64,000 nt of DNA from a virus. The translations under genes and the position numbers were made by a program. The stretch spans positions 16,085 through 80,084 of IMG/VR virus record IMGVR_UViG_3300020176_000011. One strand, 5' to 3'. Shown here piece by piece: positions 1 to 8,700 of the stretch; the stretch's first letter is position 1; every line of letters starts with the position of its first letter. The notes under the pieces are model-generated. The model was not told where the DNA came from, did no database searches, and worked only from the letters and a program-made list of their open reading frames with translations.

Positions 1-77
1 TACTCTCGAGTCTCACCCTTCGACAGCATGAAGTCGGTGATCGTGAATGCGGCCTTGTGGGTGATTTTGACACGCAT
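1..77 (-). CDS. Partial gene, N-terminal 25 residues only
   Basis: The reading frame starts at ATG (complement of 75-77) and runs off the left edge of the window, so only about 25 residues (MRVKITHKAAF...) are visible. A good ribosome binding site, AGGAAGAAG, lies just upstream inside the end of the desaturase gene. The start is two bases after the desaturase stop, so the two genes are probably co-transcribed. Too little is present to suggest a function. Confidence 0.6.
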   Translation of the reverse strand, partial: MRVKITHKAAFTITDFMLSKGETRE

Positions 78-78
78 A

Positions 79-789
79 TCACTTCTTCCTAATGAGACGG
101 ATGAAGAGAGAACTGGGATTGAACGGACCCATATCCCACCGAGACGGATGATCATGGTGGAATTTGTGACGCCACTCACCAACGCTCACCGGAATCATCC
201 ACCACACGTCTCGCGGCTGACGACCCCAATGCGCGACGATATTGTGGATTCCACCCATGATCAAGAGCATTCCGACCGGCAGGACATACCCGTAGAAGCC
301 GAGTTCCCAGTTGATCAAGGTCAGGGCCAGGAGCGTGAGCATGTTCACGAGCCAGTAGTGGCGGTGAAACCACATGTGCCACGGGTCATGCTTCATCAGC
401 TGACGAGCGCACTTCCAGCTGTATTTCGGATAGTGGTAGTTGATCAGCCAAGCTGACTTCCAACTTTTCACATTGTGTGGATCCTGATCGGTATCCGAAT
501 ACATGTGATGGGCAGTGTGGGCGGCGCACCATTGCAAGGAGCTTCCCGAACAGGAAAGTGTTCCAAGGTAGAGCATCACTCGTTCGACCCATCGATATGT
601 CCGATAGGAGTTGTGTGTGAATTTGAAATGGAAACCTGCACTCACGCTCAACCCGACGACCACGTAAGTGAAGAGAGTGGCCCACAGCCACTCGGTCGGT
701 CCAAGAAGTACAGCAGTCACGATGGCAATCACGCCAACGACTTGGACCAGACCCGAGTGGTGCCCTCGGTGCATGAGGAGGTGGGTCAC
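79..789 (-). CDS. Acyl-lipid/acyl-CoA fatty acid desaturase
   Basis: This 236-residue membrane protein has the three histidine boxes of the Delta9-type (OLE1/DesC-like) desaturases: HxxxxH at residues 54-59, HxxHH at 91-95 followed by DxDxDPHN to residue 106, and HxxHH at 208-212. These boxes bind the di-iron centre that inserts a double bond into an acyl chain using oxygen and an electron donor. Hydrophobic stretches near 15-50 and 145-185 fit the family's membrane topology, although the protein is shorter than typical cellular enzymes of about 300 residues. The start is GTG, with GGAG 7 bases upstream; an ATG five codons later lacks a binding site. The gene closes the virion cluster after the fibre genes. 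Enzyme type is well supported by the boxes; substrate and regiospecificity are not visible. Confidence 0.88.
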   Translation of the reverse strand: MTHLLMHRGHHSGLVQVVGVIAIVTAVLLGPTEWLWATLFTYVVVGLSVSAGFHFKFTHNSYRTYRWVERVMLYLGTLSCSGSSLQWCAAHTAHHMYSDTDQDPHNVKSWKSAWLINYHYPKYSWKCARQLMKHDPWHMWFHRHYWLVNMLTLLALTLINWELGFYGYVLPVGMLLIMGGIHNIVAHWGRQPRDVWWMIPVSVGEWRHKFHHDHPSRWDMGPFNPSSLFIRLIRKK

Positions 790-792
790 GAC

Positions 793-1080
793 CTACTCCA
801 CCTTCGGCTCTTCGAACAGACGCGGCTGAGCGTCGTCATTATCGGTGACGACCGGAGCTTGCGGCTGGTACTCGCCCGGCTTGTTGATCGGCGCATCTTT
901 GCGGAGGAGGCGGACCTCTTCCTCGGGAAGGACCGGCGCGTTGGAGAGAGCCGCGTAGTTCTGTCGAGCGATGATCGGAGCAACCCATCGGCTGTCCTTC
1001 AGCTGCTCCACTTCCAGTCCTTCGGCACCGAAGTCGATGGCCTCGGCAGAGGTCAGTACGATCTTGTCATTGACGTTCAT
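793..1080 (-). CDS. Hypothetical protein, 95 aa
   Basis: The start ATG at 1080 is chosen because AGGAG lies 7 bases upstream; longer in-frame starts lack such a site. The protein (MNVNDKIVLTSAEAIDFG...) is acidic and ends in a Pro/Glu-rich tail (PRLFEEPKVE). No membrane segment, signal peptide or known motif is seen. It sits between the small gene 1095-1328 and the desaturase, three bases before the desaturase start, so it belongs to the same operon. Function unknown. Confidence 0.6.
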   Translation of the reverse strand: MNVNDKIVLTSAEAIDFGAEGLEVEQLKDSRWVAPIIARQNYAALSNAPVLPEEEVRLLRKDAPINKPGEYQPQAPVVTDNDDAQPRLFEEPKVE

Positions 1081-1094
1081 GATGTTCTCCTGGG

Positions 1095-1328
1095 TTAAGC
1101 GATGAGTGCGTCGACTTCTTCTTGGGTCATCCTCGGCAATGCTGCGAAGACCCCCCACCGGTCTTCATATGCCGGACTTTCGAGACAATTGGAACTGATG
1201 AAGTAGGTGCCATCGGTCAGCACAACCGGCTCCAAGAAATCGATTGAAGCATACTCAGGGATGCGAGACGGACCACGATGTTCGTCTCGCTGAGCCGGTG
1301 TCAGCCTCAGATAGGGTGTATCGGTCAT
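1095..1328 (-). CDS. Hypothetical protein, 77 aa
   Basis: The start overlaps the stop of the fibre gene by ATGA, which indicates translational coupling. The sequence (MTDTPYLRLTPAQRDEHRG...) is compact and soluble and ends in MTQEEVDALIA. Its position directly after the receptor-binding fibre suggests a fibre-associated protein or assembly chaperone, but no family motif supports this. Function unknown. Confidence 0.6.
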   Translation of the reverse strand: MTDTPYLRLTPAQRDEHRGPSRIPEYASIDFLEPVVLTDGTYFISSNCLESPAYEDRWGVFAALPRMTQEEVDALIA

Positions 1329-4300
1329 AGCGCAACTCCGCGTGCAGTAAGCATAGCTTGAATGGTGTTGTAGAGACTCAACTGTTTGGCTGCACTCATC
1401 GACTTCACAACCATCGCTATGCTCATCGCAGTATTACGAGCATTATTTCGATTGCCGTTGTCGTTTCGACCACCCAGTATGATTTCGATGTTAGGTAGAA
1501 CAGTTCCATTTGTACCCAACGAAGTGGTCGCAAACAGATTACCATTACGCCAATGTTCCAATACAGACGCTCCAGGAGCGCGAGTGATACCATGAAATCC
1601 AACAGAGCTGGGAGTGAGTGTGGCAGTCTGAACAATAGCATTGTTCAGACTGCCATACATTCGATTAGCACCACTTCGTGGCGCAAATTCCATGTTCTGA
1701 GTATCAGAAATATAGACGCCAAGAGAATCACCCGGAGGACCACCATTTACCTCCTGACGTTCATACCACATCAAGCCAAGATCATCTCCCGCAATTAGGG
1801 TGCCGTGAACACTGGGAATGTATCCGGTTCGAATGTGCATTGCCGAATTAAATGTAGTTCCAGTAGCTGCGTAAGCCGGAGAATTAAGTCCGGTACCTAC
1901 TACTCCCTTTTTACCACTAACCAATACCTGTTGAGCTACGACGTCCAGAGTCGTACCCCACCAGAAATCGTCGATGTAATTCCACAGATCATTCGTAACC
2001 AAGTCGGCGTAGAATTTGCTACGGAAAGCAAACTCTGCATCGGTCATTCGTCCACCAGCTGCCACAACGTTGGCACGGTTCTGAACCGCATACGGATGCC
2101 ACATCTGGACGTTGGAGACGAATGCGCTGATCGGTTCGACGACCTGATGAGCAATCGGAATCGGCAACGAACCGGCGACGGTCGTCGATAGAGAAGCGGG
2201 GCTCGACGGATCATTCATCGTCGCGTAGCTGTAGCCAGTCGACGGCGTGACCGTGCTGCCAGCCAAGACTGGCCAACCCGCAAAGTGGTTCATGTGAGCG
2301 TGGACCGGGATAATGAACGTGCCCCACGGCTGAGCATTCACTGCCGCGACGAGTGCTGTGTTCACCGCTTGTAGTGCAGTCCACAGAGTGTTGCCACGCT
2401 CGGACAGGCCAGCCAGATTGGTCACAACGCCGATCTTCACGCCGGGGCACGCCGCTCGGATGTTCGACAGAATGAACGGCACAATCAGATTGATGTCGGC
2501 AACGGCTTCGGCCGTCGTGGTCCGCTCCAGGATGTCTTCCAATCCCAGATTGAGGATCACGATGTCCGGGTCGGCGAAGCTGAACCGATTGAGGTAGTGA
2601 CGGAAGTCGAAGATGTAACCACCGGCCGTCGTGTAGGTCAGAGAGTCGCCACCCGTGGCCAGACGAAGGAACGGGTTCTGCGCATATTTGTTCGTCTTCG
2701 ACAGCGCATTGTAAGTCGCTTCGGTTCCGAGGGCGAATGGAGCGGGTGTGTCACCATCGGCCACCAGACCGCTCAGATCTCCCCAGCCCTGCGAGAATCG
2801 ATACTCGCCGACCGGACCACCAGTGCTGTTCCAGGACGCGCTGATGCTGCCAGGAATCGTACCGACAGCGACCGGCGTAAGACCCATGGTCTGAAGCTTG
2901 GTAAACAGCTGGCTCGACAACTGGTTCAGCGTCGTGTCGCCGATGATCATGACGCGGGGACTACCAGTCAGACCCGAGCTGGCGGCGATGTGAACATCCA
3001 AGTCCATGACGTAGCGACGATTGATGTCGCTGTAGGACATGAGAGCGAGCTGGCACGTCGAACCCATCAGGTTCGGATCGATACGAAGAGTGTCCTCGCT
3101 CGACATGACGTAGGGATAGTTGTTGTTCGACGTCTGAACGGAGGCAATGCCACCATAGTAGAGGTCTTCCATCGTCTGCATCGGCATCAAGTTGCGCAGG
3201 TGCAATGGCATGACACGACCCGTGTTCAACCACAGGTCCTTGCCCATGATCGGTGCAGCACTGAACCAGCGCGGGTAGTCGGCGCGCATGATCCAGTTTG
3301 CCGGGGAGTTTCGCTGGACGCACAGCTGCGCACCACCAACCGTCACCGTTCCACTTGCCGACGCAGCGCCCAGATGCGCGCGAGTTGCACCTGCCGATGC
3401 CGAACTGAGAACACCCGCGACGGAGTAAATGGCAGCGTTCGCCGACAGCTGCTTCTCCAACGTCATGGTGAACGACTGAAGACTGACAACACCACCGGTC
3501 TTTGTGGTCTGTCGGAAAATCAGAGTACGACCAGTGCCAAACGTATTCGCGATTGTCGTCTCGATGTAGATGCGACCAAAGAAATACTCGTTACCCATCA
3601 AAGGTTCGGGGAAGACCATACCCTGATAGTTGTTGGTTGTTCCCTTCACACCCTTCGTGATCCCGAGAGCGAGGATCGCCGAGTCGGTGAACGGAGTCAC
3701 GACTTCGGATGCGAGCGGAACCGACTGCTCGGGGAACAGACTGTCGAGAAACATGTTCTCGCTGACACCCGCGCTATCGCCGATGAAGTTGTAGCGACTG
3801 GTCACGTTACCGAAGTTCGAGACGCAGATCTCGGGCTCCTGATACATGTTGGTGGTGACGCGCGTGACATTCGTCTCGCTCTTGATCGCACCCTGGGGAT
3901 CGGTCGGGTTGGCGATGTGATACGCGCGGTCGTACCAGACGCGGGTGATGCTGGTCTTCGACGTCGAGAGTGGAGCCGTGAAGTAGCGGGTCTGGTTCGG
4001 AGCTGCAGCATTCGGCGTCACGAGGATCATGCCTTCGCGACCATCGACGTAGTAGAACTCCGGAATGAGAACCTCGGTCTTCTCCACAATGCCGACGTCG
4101 CGCATCATGATGAAGCTGGTCTGCTCCGAGAGACGGTCGTAGAGAACCGGGTCCGTACCGATGGTGCCGGAAGCGCCGCCGACCCAGTTCCAGACCGTGC
4201 GAGCGTATTTGGTACCTTGCTTGATCGAGACGAGCGATCCCACCATCATAGCGAAGGTTGCGATGCTGGGCTCTCGAACGGCACCACCCGCCTGCACCTT

Positions 4301-4573
4301 GTAAAAGCCACCCTGCGACGGCGTCGTCGTTCGATAGGGAACAAACGCCACCATATTGGCAGTGAGGGTCACGCCGTCGATCACAGCTCCAGGAACCAAG
4401 AGAGGCGTGAAGCTGGTGGCGTTACCGTCATAGCAGAAGTCGGCGATGATCAGCGTCGTCGGTCCGGCAGGACCCTGCACACCCTGCGGTCCCGTTCCAC
4501 CCTGCAAGCCGGTATAGATCTCGATGATGATCGGATCCATCTCCTGCGGGACTACGGTGATGATATCGGGCAT
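1325..4573 (-). CDS. Tail fibre / receptor-binding protein with SGNH-like domain
   Basis: This 1082-residue protein starts at ATG 4573, with AGGAG 7 bases upstream; an upstream in-frame start at 4603 would overlap the previous gene. Near the N-terminus is a short collagen-like GxxGPQGxxGPAGP stretch, common in trimeric phage fibres. Around residues 540-830 is an SGNH/GDSL-hydrolase-like domain. Its usual nucleophile motif GDS reads GDT (about 545), the GxND block reads GLED (about 680), and WHP (about 825) stands in for DxxH. The C-terminal 170 residues look like a LamG/concanavalin-type beta-sandwich ending in a helix (YNTIQAMLTARGV). I infer a host-binding fibre whose esterase domain may be inactive or altered. 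It follows fibre-adaptor genes in the operon. Confidence 0.8.
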   Translation of the reverse strand: MPDIITVVPQEMDPIIIEIYTGLQGGTGPQGVQGPAGPTTLIIADFCYDGNATSFTPLLVPGAVIDGVTLTANMVAFVPYRTTTPSQGGFYKVQAGGAVREPSIATFAMMVGSLVSIKQGTKYARTVWNWVGGASGTIGTDPVLYDRLSEQTSFIMMRDVGIVEKTEVLIPEFYYVDGREGMILVTPNAAAPNQTRYFTAPLSTSKTSITRVWYDRAYHIANPTDPQGAIKSETNVTRVTTNMYQEPEICVSNFGNVTSRYNFIGDSAGVSENMFLDSLFPEQSVPLASEVVTPFTDSAILALGITKGVKGTTNNYQGMVFPEPLMGNEYFFGRIYIETTIANTFGTGRTLIFRQTTKTGGVVSLQSFTMTLEKQLSANAAIYSVAGVLSSASAGATRAHLGAASASGTVTVGGAQLCVQRNSPANWIMRADYPRWFSAAPIMGKDLWLNTGRVMPLHLRNLMPMQTMEDLYYGGIASVQTSNNNYPYVMSSEDTLRIDPNLMGSTCQLALMSYSDINRRYVMDLDVHIAASSGLTGSPRVMIIGDTTLNQLSSQLFTKLQTMGLTPVAVGTIPGSISASWNSTGGPVGEYRFSQGWGDLSGLVADGDTPAPFALGTEATYNALSKTNKYAQNPFLRLATGGDSLTYTTAGGYIFDFRHYLNRFSFADPDIVILNLGLEDILERTTTAEAVADINLIVPFILSNIRAACPGVKIGVVTNLAGLSERGNTLWTALQAVNTALVAAVNAQPWGTFIIPVHAHMNHFAGWPVLAGSTVTPSTGYSYATMNDPSSPASLSTTVAGSLPIPIAHQVVEPISAFVSNVQMWHPYAVQNRANVVAAGGRMTDAEFAFRSKFYADLVTNDLWNYIDDFWWGTTLDVVAQQVLVSGKKGVVGTGLNSPAYAATGTTFNSAMHIRTGYIPSVHGTLIAGDDLGLMWYERQEVNGGPPGDSLGVYISDTQNMEFAPRSGANRMYGSLNNAIVQTATLTPSSVGFHGITRAPGASVLEHWRNGNLFATTSLGTNGTVLPNIEIILGGRNDNGNRNNARNTAMSIAMVVKSMSAAKQLSLYNTIQAMLTARGVAL

Positions 4574-4574
4574 C

Positions 4575-4910
4575 TTAAACTCCTGGACGAACTTGGAAGA
4601 CACCAGTCAGAAGCTCGACGACGGTCACTCCATCGGCCAGCAGTATCTTGATGTCATAGACGTATTTCTGCGCGGCGAGGCCCGCCGTCTGGGCCGCTGT
4701 CAGCCCAATGCGGATCACGCCGGTCAGTGGCGTGATACTGGTGCTGAGATTGATCGTTGCGGTCGGCGCGTCGTAGCTCGTCTTGAGACGCGCCGAAGAC
4801 ACGGTGACGCCCGTCAGGTTCATCACCGTAGTCGGGTTCGACTTCAGCACAAGGTCCCGGCTGAACGTCGCACCTTGGTCGACGATGAAATCGAAACGAG
4901 TGGCGGGCAT
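4575..4910 (-). CDS. Phage tail-associated beta-sandwich protein
   Basis: This 111-residue protein begins MPATRFDFIVDQGATFSRD and continues with a beta-rich LTGVTVSSARLK pattern. That resembles the small proteins with an N-terminal (D/E)QGATF signature that commonly precede tail fibres in proteophages and may act as fibre adaptors. ATG 4910 overlaps the preceding stop as TGATG, with AGGAAAGG upstream; a GTG one codon earlier is less likely. The family link is from memory of the pattern, not a search. Its place immediately before the fibre gene supports a structural role. Confidence 0.65.
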   Translation of the reverse strand: MPATRFDFIVDQGATFSRDLVLKSNPTTVMNLTGVTVSSARLKTSYDAPTATINLSTSITPLTGVIRIGLTAAQTAGLAAQKYVYDIKILLADGVTVVELLTGVFQVRPGV

Positions 4911-5125
4911 CACTTAAACCTTTCCTGCATGGGACTCGGGTCCACAGGGTTCTGCTCTTTTACAGCAGCGATCCTATCCAGCCAAGCGATAGTTTCCTCG
5001 GGTAGCTGAAAACCTTGCTGCCTGAGAGCTTGAAAGCCCTTGTAGATGGCATCAAGCTGATTCCCAATTGGTGGGTAATTCTGCAGCCGTCGAACGGCTG
5101 GTTCTTTCGATCCTTTAATACGCAT
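4910..5125 (-). CDS. Small tail-fibre-region protein, 71 aa
   Basis: The motif NYPPIGNQLDAIYKGF followed by a helical segment resembles short phage proteins found next to tail fibres, which carry YPPxxDQLDAxW and an AVKxxxP motif near the C-terminus (here IAAVKEQNP). GGGGAG lies upstream of ATG 5125. It overlaps its neighbours on both sides, so it is translated with the fibre module. The biochemical role of this family is not established. Confidence 0.6.
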   Translation of the reverse strand: MRIKGSKEPAVRRLQNYPPIGNQLDAIYKGFQALRQQGFQLPEETIAWLDRIAAVKEQNPVDPSPMQERFK

Positions 5126-5516
5126 GGATCACTCCCCGCCAAGTCACCATCTTGAGATTCTTGAGTTCGATCTTGAATACACCAGCGTGTTCCGGTTCAA
5201 ACTCAATAGTGCCGTCCTCGATCACCACTGGTGCGTTTCCATCGACACGCATCGTTGTGCCTGGAGGGACCACGCCGGTCGTAACTTCTCCGACTGCAAC
5301 GTCCTCGTCACTGAAGCCAGCAAACTCGACGCGCCGAACAGGCGTCACCGTCTCCAGATCGAGATACCAGAGTTCGGGATCGTAGTCTCCACCAATGATC
5401 CAACAGCCCGGCTCCTGCTGATGCTGGAGATCACGGAATGAGCAGCCTCTGACACAAACGACTTCACCAGTCAGCTTGTTGAAAGCAGTAAACTTGACAT
5501 GATCGCCGGGGTTCAT
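5115..5516 (-). CDS. Hypothetical tail-region protein, 133 aa
   Basis: This is a mostly beta-strand-forming soluble protein (MNPGDHVKFTAFNKLTGEV...) with no recognised motif. It starts with an ATGA overlap with gene 5513-5788 and runs 11 bases into the next gene. Its place between the gpJ-like tip protein and the fibre suggests a virion component. Function unknown. Confidence 0.55.
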   Translation of the reverse strand: MNPGDHVKFTAFNKLTGEVVCVRGCSFRDLQHQQEPGCWIIGGDYDPELWYLDLETVTPVRRVEFAGFSDEDVAVGEVTTGVVPPGTTMRVDGNAPVVIEDGTIEFEPEHAGVFKIELKNLKMVTWRGVIHAY

Positions 5517-5788
5517 CGTTTTAACTCCAGAGCTTGCAACAACGTTCGAGTCGTGTGACCGCTTGTATGACTGCCCATGAACTTCAATTTGAAAGTGTGG
5601 GTACCAGCTGAGGGTGTCGCGGAAAGGAAGATTGTCGACAAACCATTATCGATCTTGAAACTCGTGACCAAAACGTCGTCAATATACACTCCAACTTCAC
5701 AGGTGTAAGTTGGATATGAGTTGACCCAATGGGCAGTATTGGTCCATGTCGGACCACTCGGGCCTGGATCAGGAGGATTGTAACCCAT
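5513..5788 (-). CDS. Small beta-rich protein, possible detached tip domain of gpJ
   Basis: The 91-residue product starts MGYNPPDPGPSGPTW. Its second half (VGVYIDDVLVTSF, then PSAGTHTFKLKF) looks like the closing strands of the Ig-like tip domain that usually ends gpJ-type host-specificity proteins. The gene begins 10 bases after the gpJ-like stop and has its own AAGGAG. A stop codon lies two codons upstream in its own frame, so a simple recent frameshift does not rejoin the two genes. I infer a receptor-contacting tip piece; this is uncertain. Confidence 0.55.
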   Translation of the reverse strand: MGYNPPDPGPSGPTWTNTAHWVNSYPTYTCEVGVYIDDVLVTSFKIDNGLSTIFLSATPSAGTHTFKLKFMGSHTSGHTTRTLLQALELKR

Positions 5789-5798
5789 ATCTTACTCC

Positions 5799-8700
5799 TT
5801 ACCAGTAAGCGTAGATGTCAGTGTAGACCGTGTAAGCGAACTGCAGGTAGCCAGTGATATTCACAATTCCACCTTGCGTCGTCATCGTCACAGTCGCGAT
5901 TGTCGTGCCCGGAGTTCCATCATAGATGTCCGACGTGCTGTAGTAACTACCGGCGTTCGTCACAGCACCCGGATCGATGCGGTCAGTTGTCACACCACCG
6001 ATGGTGATGCGGTCAGCAGTGATCGTGCCAGCCGTGATGCGTGCAGCATCCATGGTACCGGTGGTGATCTTGGCAGCGTCGAGAGAGGCAATCTTGGCCG
6101 AGGTGATCGTGCCGGTCGCGATCTGAGCATCAGTGATCGTAGCCGCCGTGATCATCGCACCGTTGACGCCACCCGCGTCCATGATCGTCGTGCCAGCCGC
6201 GTCCGAGACGCGGATGCCATAGCCACCACCTGACAGGGCACCAAGCTGAACGCGCGTCCCGCCGAGCGCGTCCTTGATCGTCATGCGCTGCAGGGTACCA
6301 TCGATCACGAATTTGCTGTCGACCAGAGTGATGGTCTGCGCACCAATGGTGCCCGAGGTCAGCTTGCCGACGCTGAGATCTGCGACCTTGGCGTTCGTGA
6401 TGATCGCGTCCTTAATCTGCGCCGTCAGCGAGATCACCTCACCCGCCCACAGTCGGTCGCCCGTGATCGTGCCGGTAACGATGTCCGAACCATCGACGAT
6501 GGTGCGACCGTAGTTCACGACCAAATCAGAACCACCGCGATAGGTCGCGATGATGATTGTGTTCGGCGAATAGGCGTCGTTGATGTTGGTAGTCAGATCG
6601 AGGTTTCCAACACCCTTGTTCCAACACAGGTAAACGACACCGCTCGACCAAGTGTTTGATCCACCCGTAACAGCGACGGTTGTTGCTGTGCCAGCGTCGT
6701 TCACGTAGGTGATGTTGCCAGCAGTCCACGACATGATGTTCGTCGTCGGGATAGCCTGAACTTCAATACCTTGAATGTCGATGCCGCGAGCGCCAAGAGT
6801 GATCTTGTTCGCCGAGATCGTGTTTGCCGCGATACTTCCGCCCTCGATCTTCGTCGCGTCAGTTCCATTGCGCCAGTTTGCCAGCGAGACTCCACCCGAG
6901 ATGAGAATCTTGCCGGGGTCGATCTGCGTCGAGCCAGCGTTGATACGGGTGCCGGGGTCGCTGGCACCGAGGGCGGCGTTCGACAGGATCGTCGAGAGCG
7001 TCGGGCCGCCCGATCCCACCAAGATCGTACCGGCGAGAATCGATCCAGCCGTGATCTTGCCAGCGTCCAGTGTGTTCGTCTGAATGCGGTCGCCGTTCAG
7101 GGTGTTGACCGTGATGTGGGCAGTCGTGATGACGCCGTTCGCGATCTGCGTGCCGCTGTTGATGTTGAGCGTCGTGCCCGACGTGCCAGCGGTCGAGCTG
7201 ACCGGGAAGTAGCCACTGGTGTTGGCCGAGGTGTCGACAGCCCGGAGCCAGTAGTAGCGCGTGCTGCCACCAGCCAGACCCTGCTTGATGAAGCTGGTCC
7301 CGGTCGGCTTACCGATCAGGGTCGCCAGACTGCGGTCGTTGACAGTGGCCTCCCACACCTCGACGTAGGCGAGGTCCGCGTCAGTCGGGTTGGTCCAGTT
7401 CAGCCAGAGGTTCTCGAACCCGGCCAGCACGGTGAAGCCGCTCACGCTGCCCGGAGCCACAGTGTCCTTGGCCGTCGTGTGGTTCGCCTCGGTAGAGAAC
7501 AGACCCTTTTGGAGCGCGATGTCAGCCGCACGAACCTTCACGTAGTAGGTCGTGTTTGGCTTGACGATCCATTTGAAGACGTTCGTGTCGCTCTGGAACT
7601 GGCTGGAGTTGCCAGTCGCTTCCCTGATCTCGATGTCGTACCGAAGGAAGTCAGCTTCCGGCGCAGCGGTCCACGTCGCCGACAAGGTCGTCTGAGTGGT
7701 GCCATCCGGCATGATTGCAGCTGCCGACGACAGGGACAAGCCAGTGATCTGAGCCGGTGCGCCCGGCACAGTGTCGAGCGTCGGCAGCGGAACGGCAATG
7801 CCGTTCACCGGACCCACGTAGTTGCCGAAGTTGCCCGAGTAGTCGTAGGCACGTAGCCAGAACCAACGCTGTGCGCTGAGGGGCAGACCCGTCATCACGT
7901 AGCTGTTTTTGTTGCCAGTGTCGGTCGGGCTCGCCGGACGAGTGCTGGTCAGACCAACATAAATCTCGACACCAGCGAAGTCTTCGTCGAGCGGGTTCTT
8001 CCAGTCGAAGTACAGGGACTCGTATCCGCCCTTCACGACCAGTCCGGTCGGATCGCCAGGACCAGTGGTGTCGTCGGTGAAGTTGCAGTTGACGATGGAC
8101 GACCAGTCGGAGTCGATAGACGCGCGCGATACAGCCTTGACCCGCATCTGGTAGGCGTCGCTCATCGGCGCGCTGTACCGAATGTCGGTCAGCATCACTT
8201 CCTTGGTGACGTAGTCTTTCCAGTCTGCGCTCGGCCCAGTGCGGATTTGAACGACGTAATGGTCCGTCAGCTCGGGCGTCGTAGAGGGCGTCCACGTCGC
8301 AGTGATCACCGTCTTGGCGCTGACATCGCCGATCTTCTTTCGAACAGCCGAGATGTTCGGGTTCGTCGGAGCATTCGGAACACCACTGATGATCGCGATC
8401 TCTTCACTCGGGATCAGATTGCGACCGAACTGATCGTTGTGCGCCAGATGGATGAAGTAGTTCTTCGACCGATCCAGTTCGGGCACGAGGATCGGATTAC
8501 CCGACAGGATGTAGGTCGGCGTATCCAAGCTGGTCCAGCTGTGATCGGTGTCGACCCACACATGCGTGTTCAGCCAGTCAGCGTCAGTCGGCGTATCAAA
8601 CTCGAGACGCAGTCCACCTTCTACCCACGTAGGAACCACCCGGCGCGGCGCGGCAGGTGCCGGGTTGTGCGCCAGGAAGGACACGCCTGGAGACGCTTGA

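Noticed and set aside
2597-4651. A 684-codon rightward open frame
   Set aside because: It lies antisense to the tail fibre and is rich in Arg, His and Asp, as expected from the complement of GC-rich codons. It has no ribosome site and no protein-like domains.
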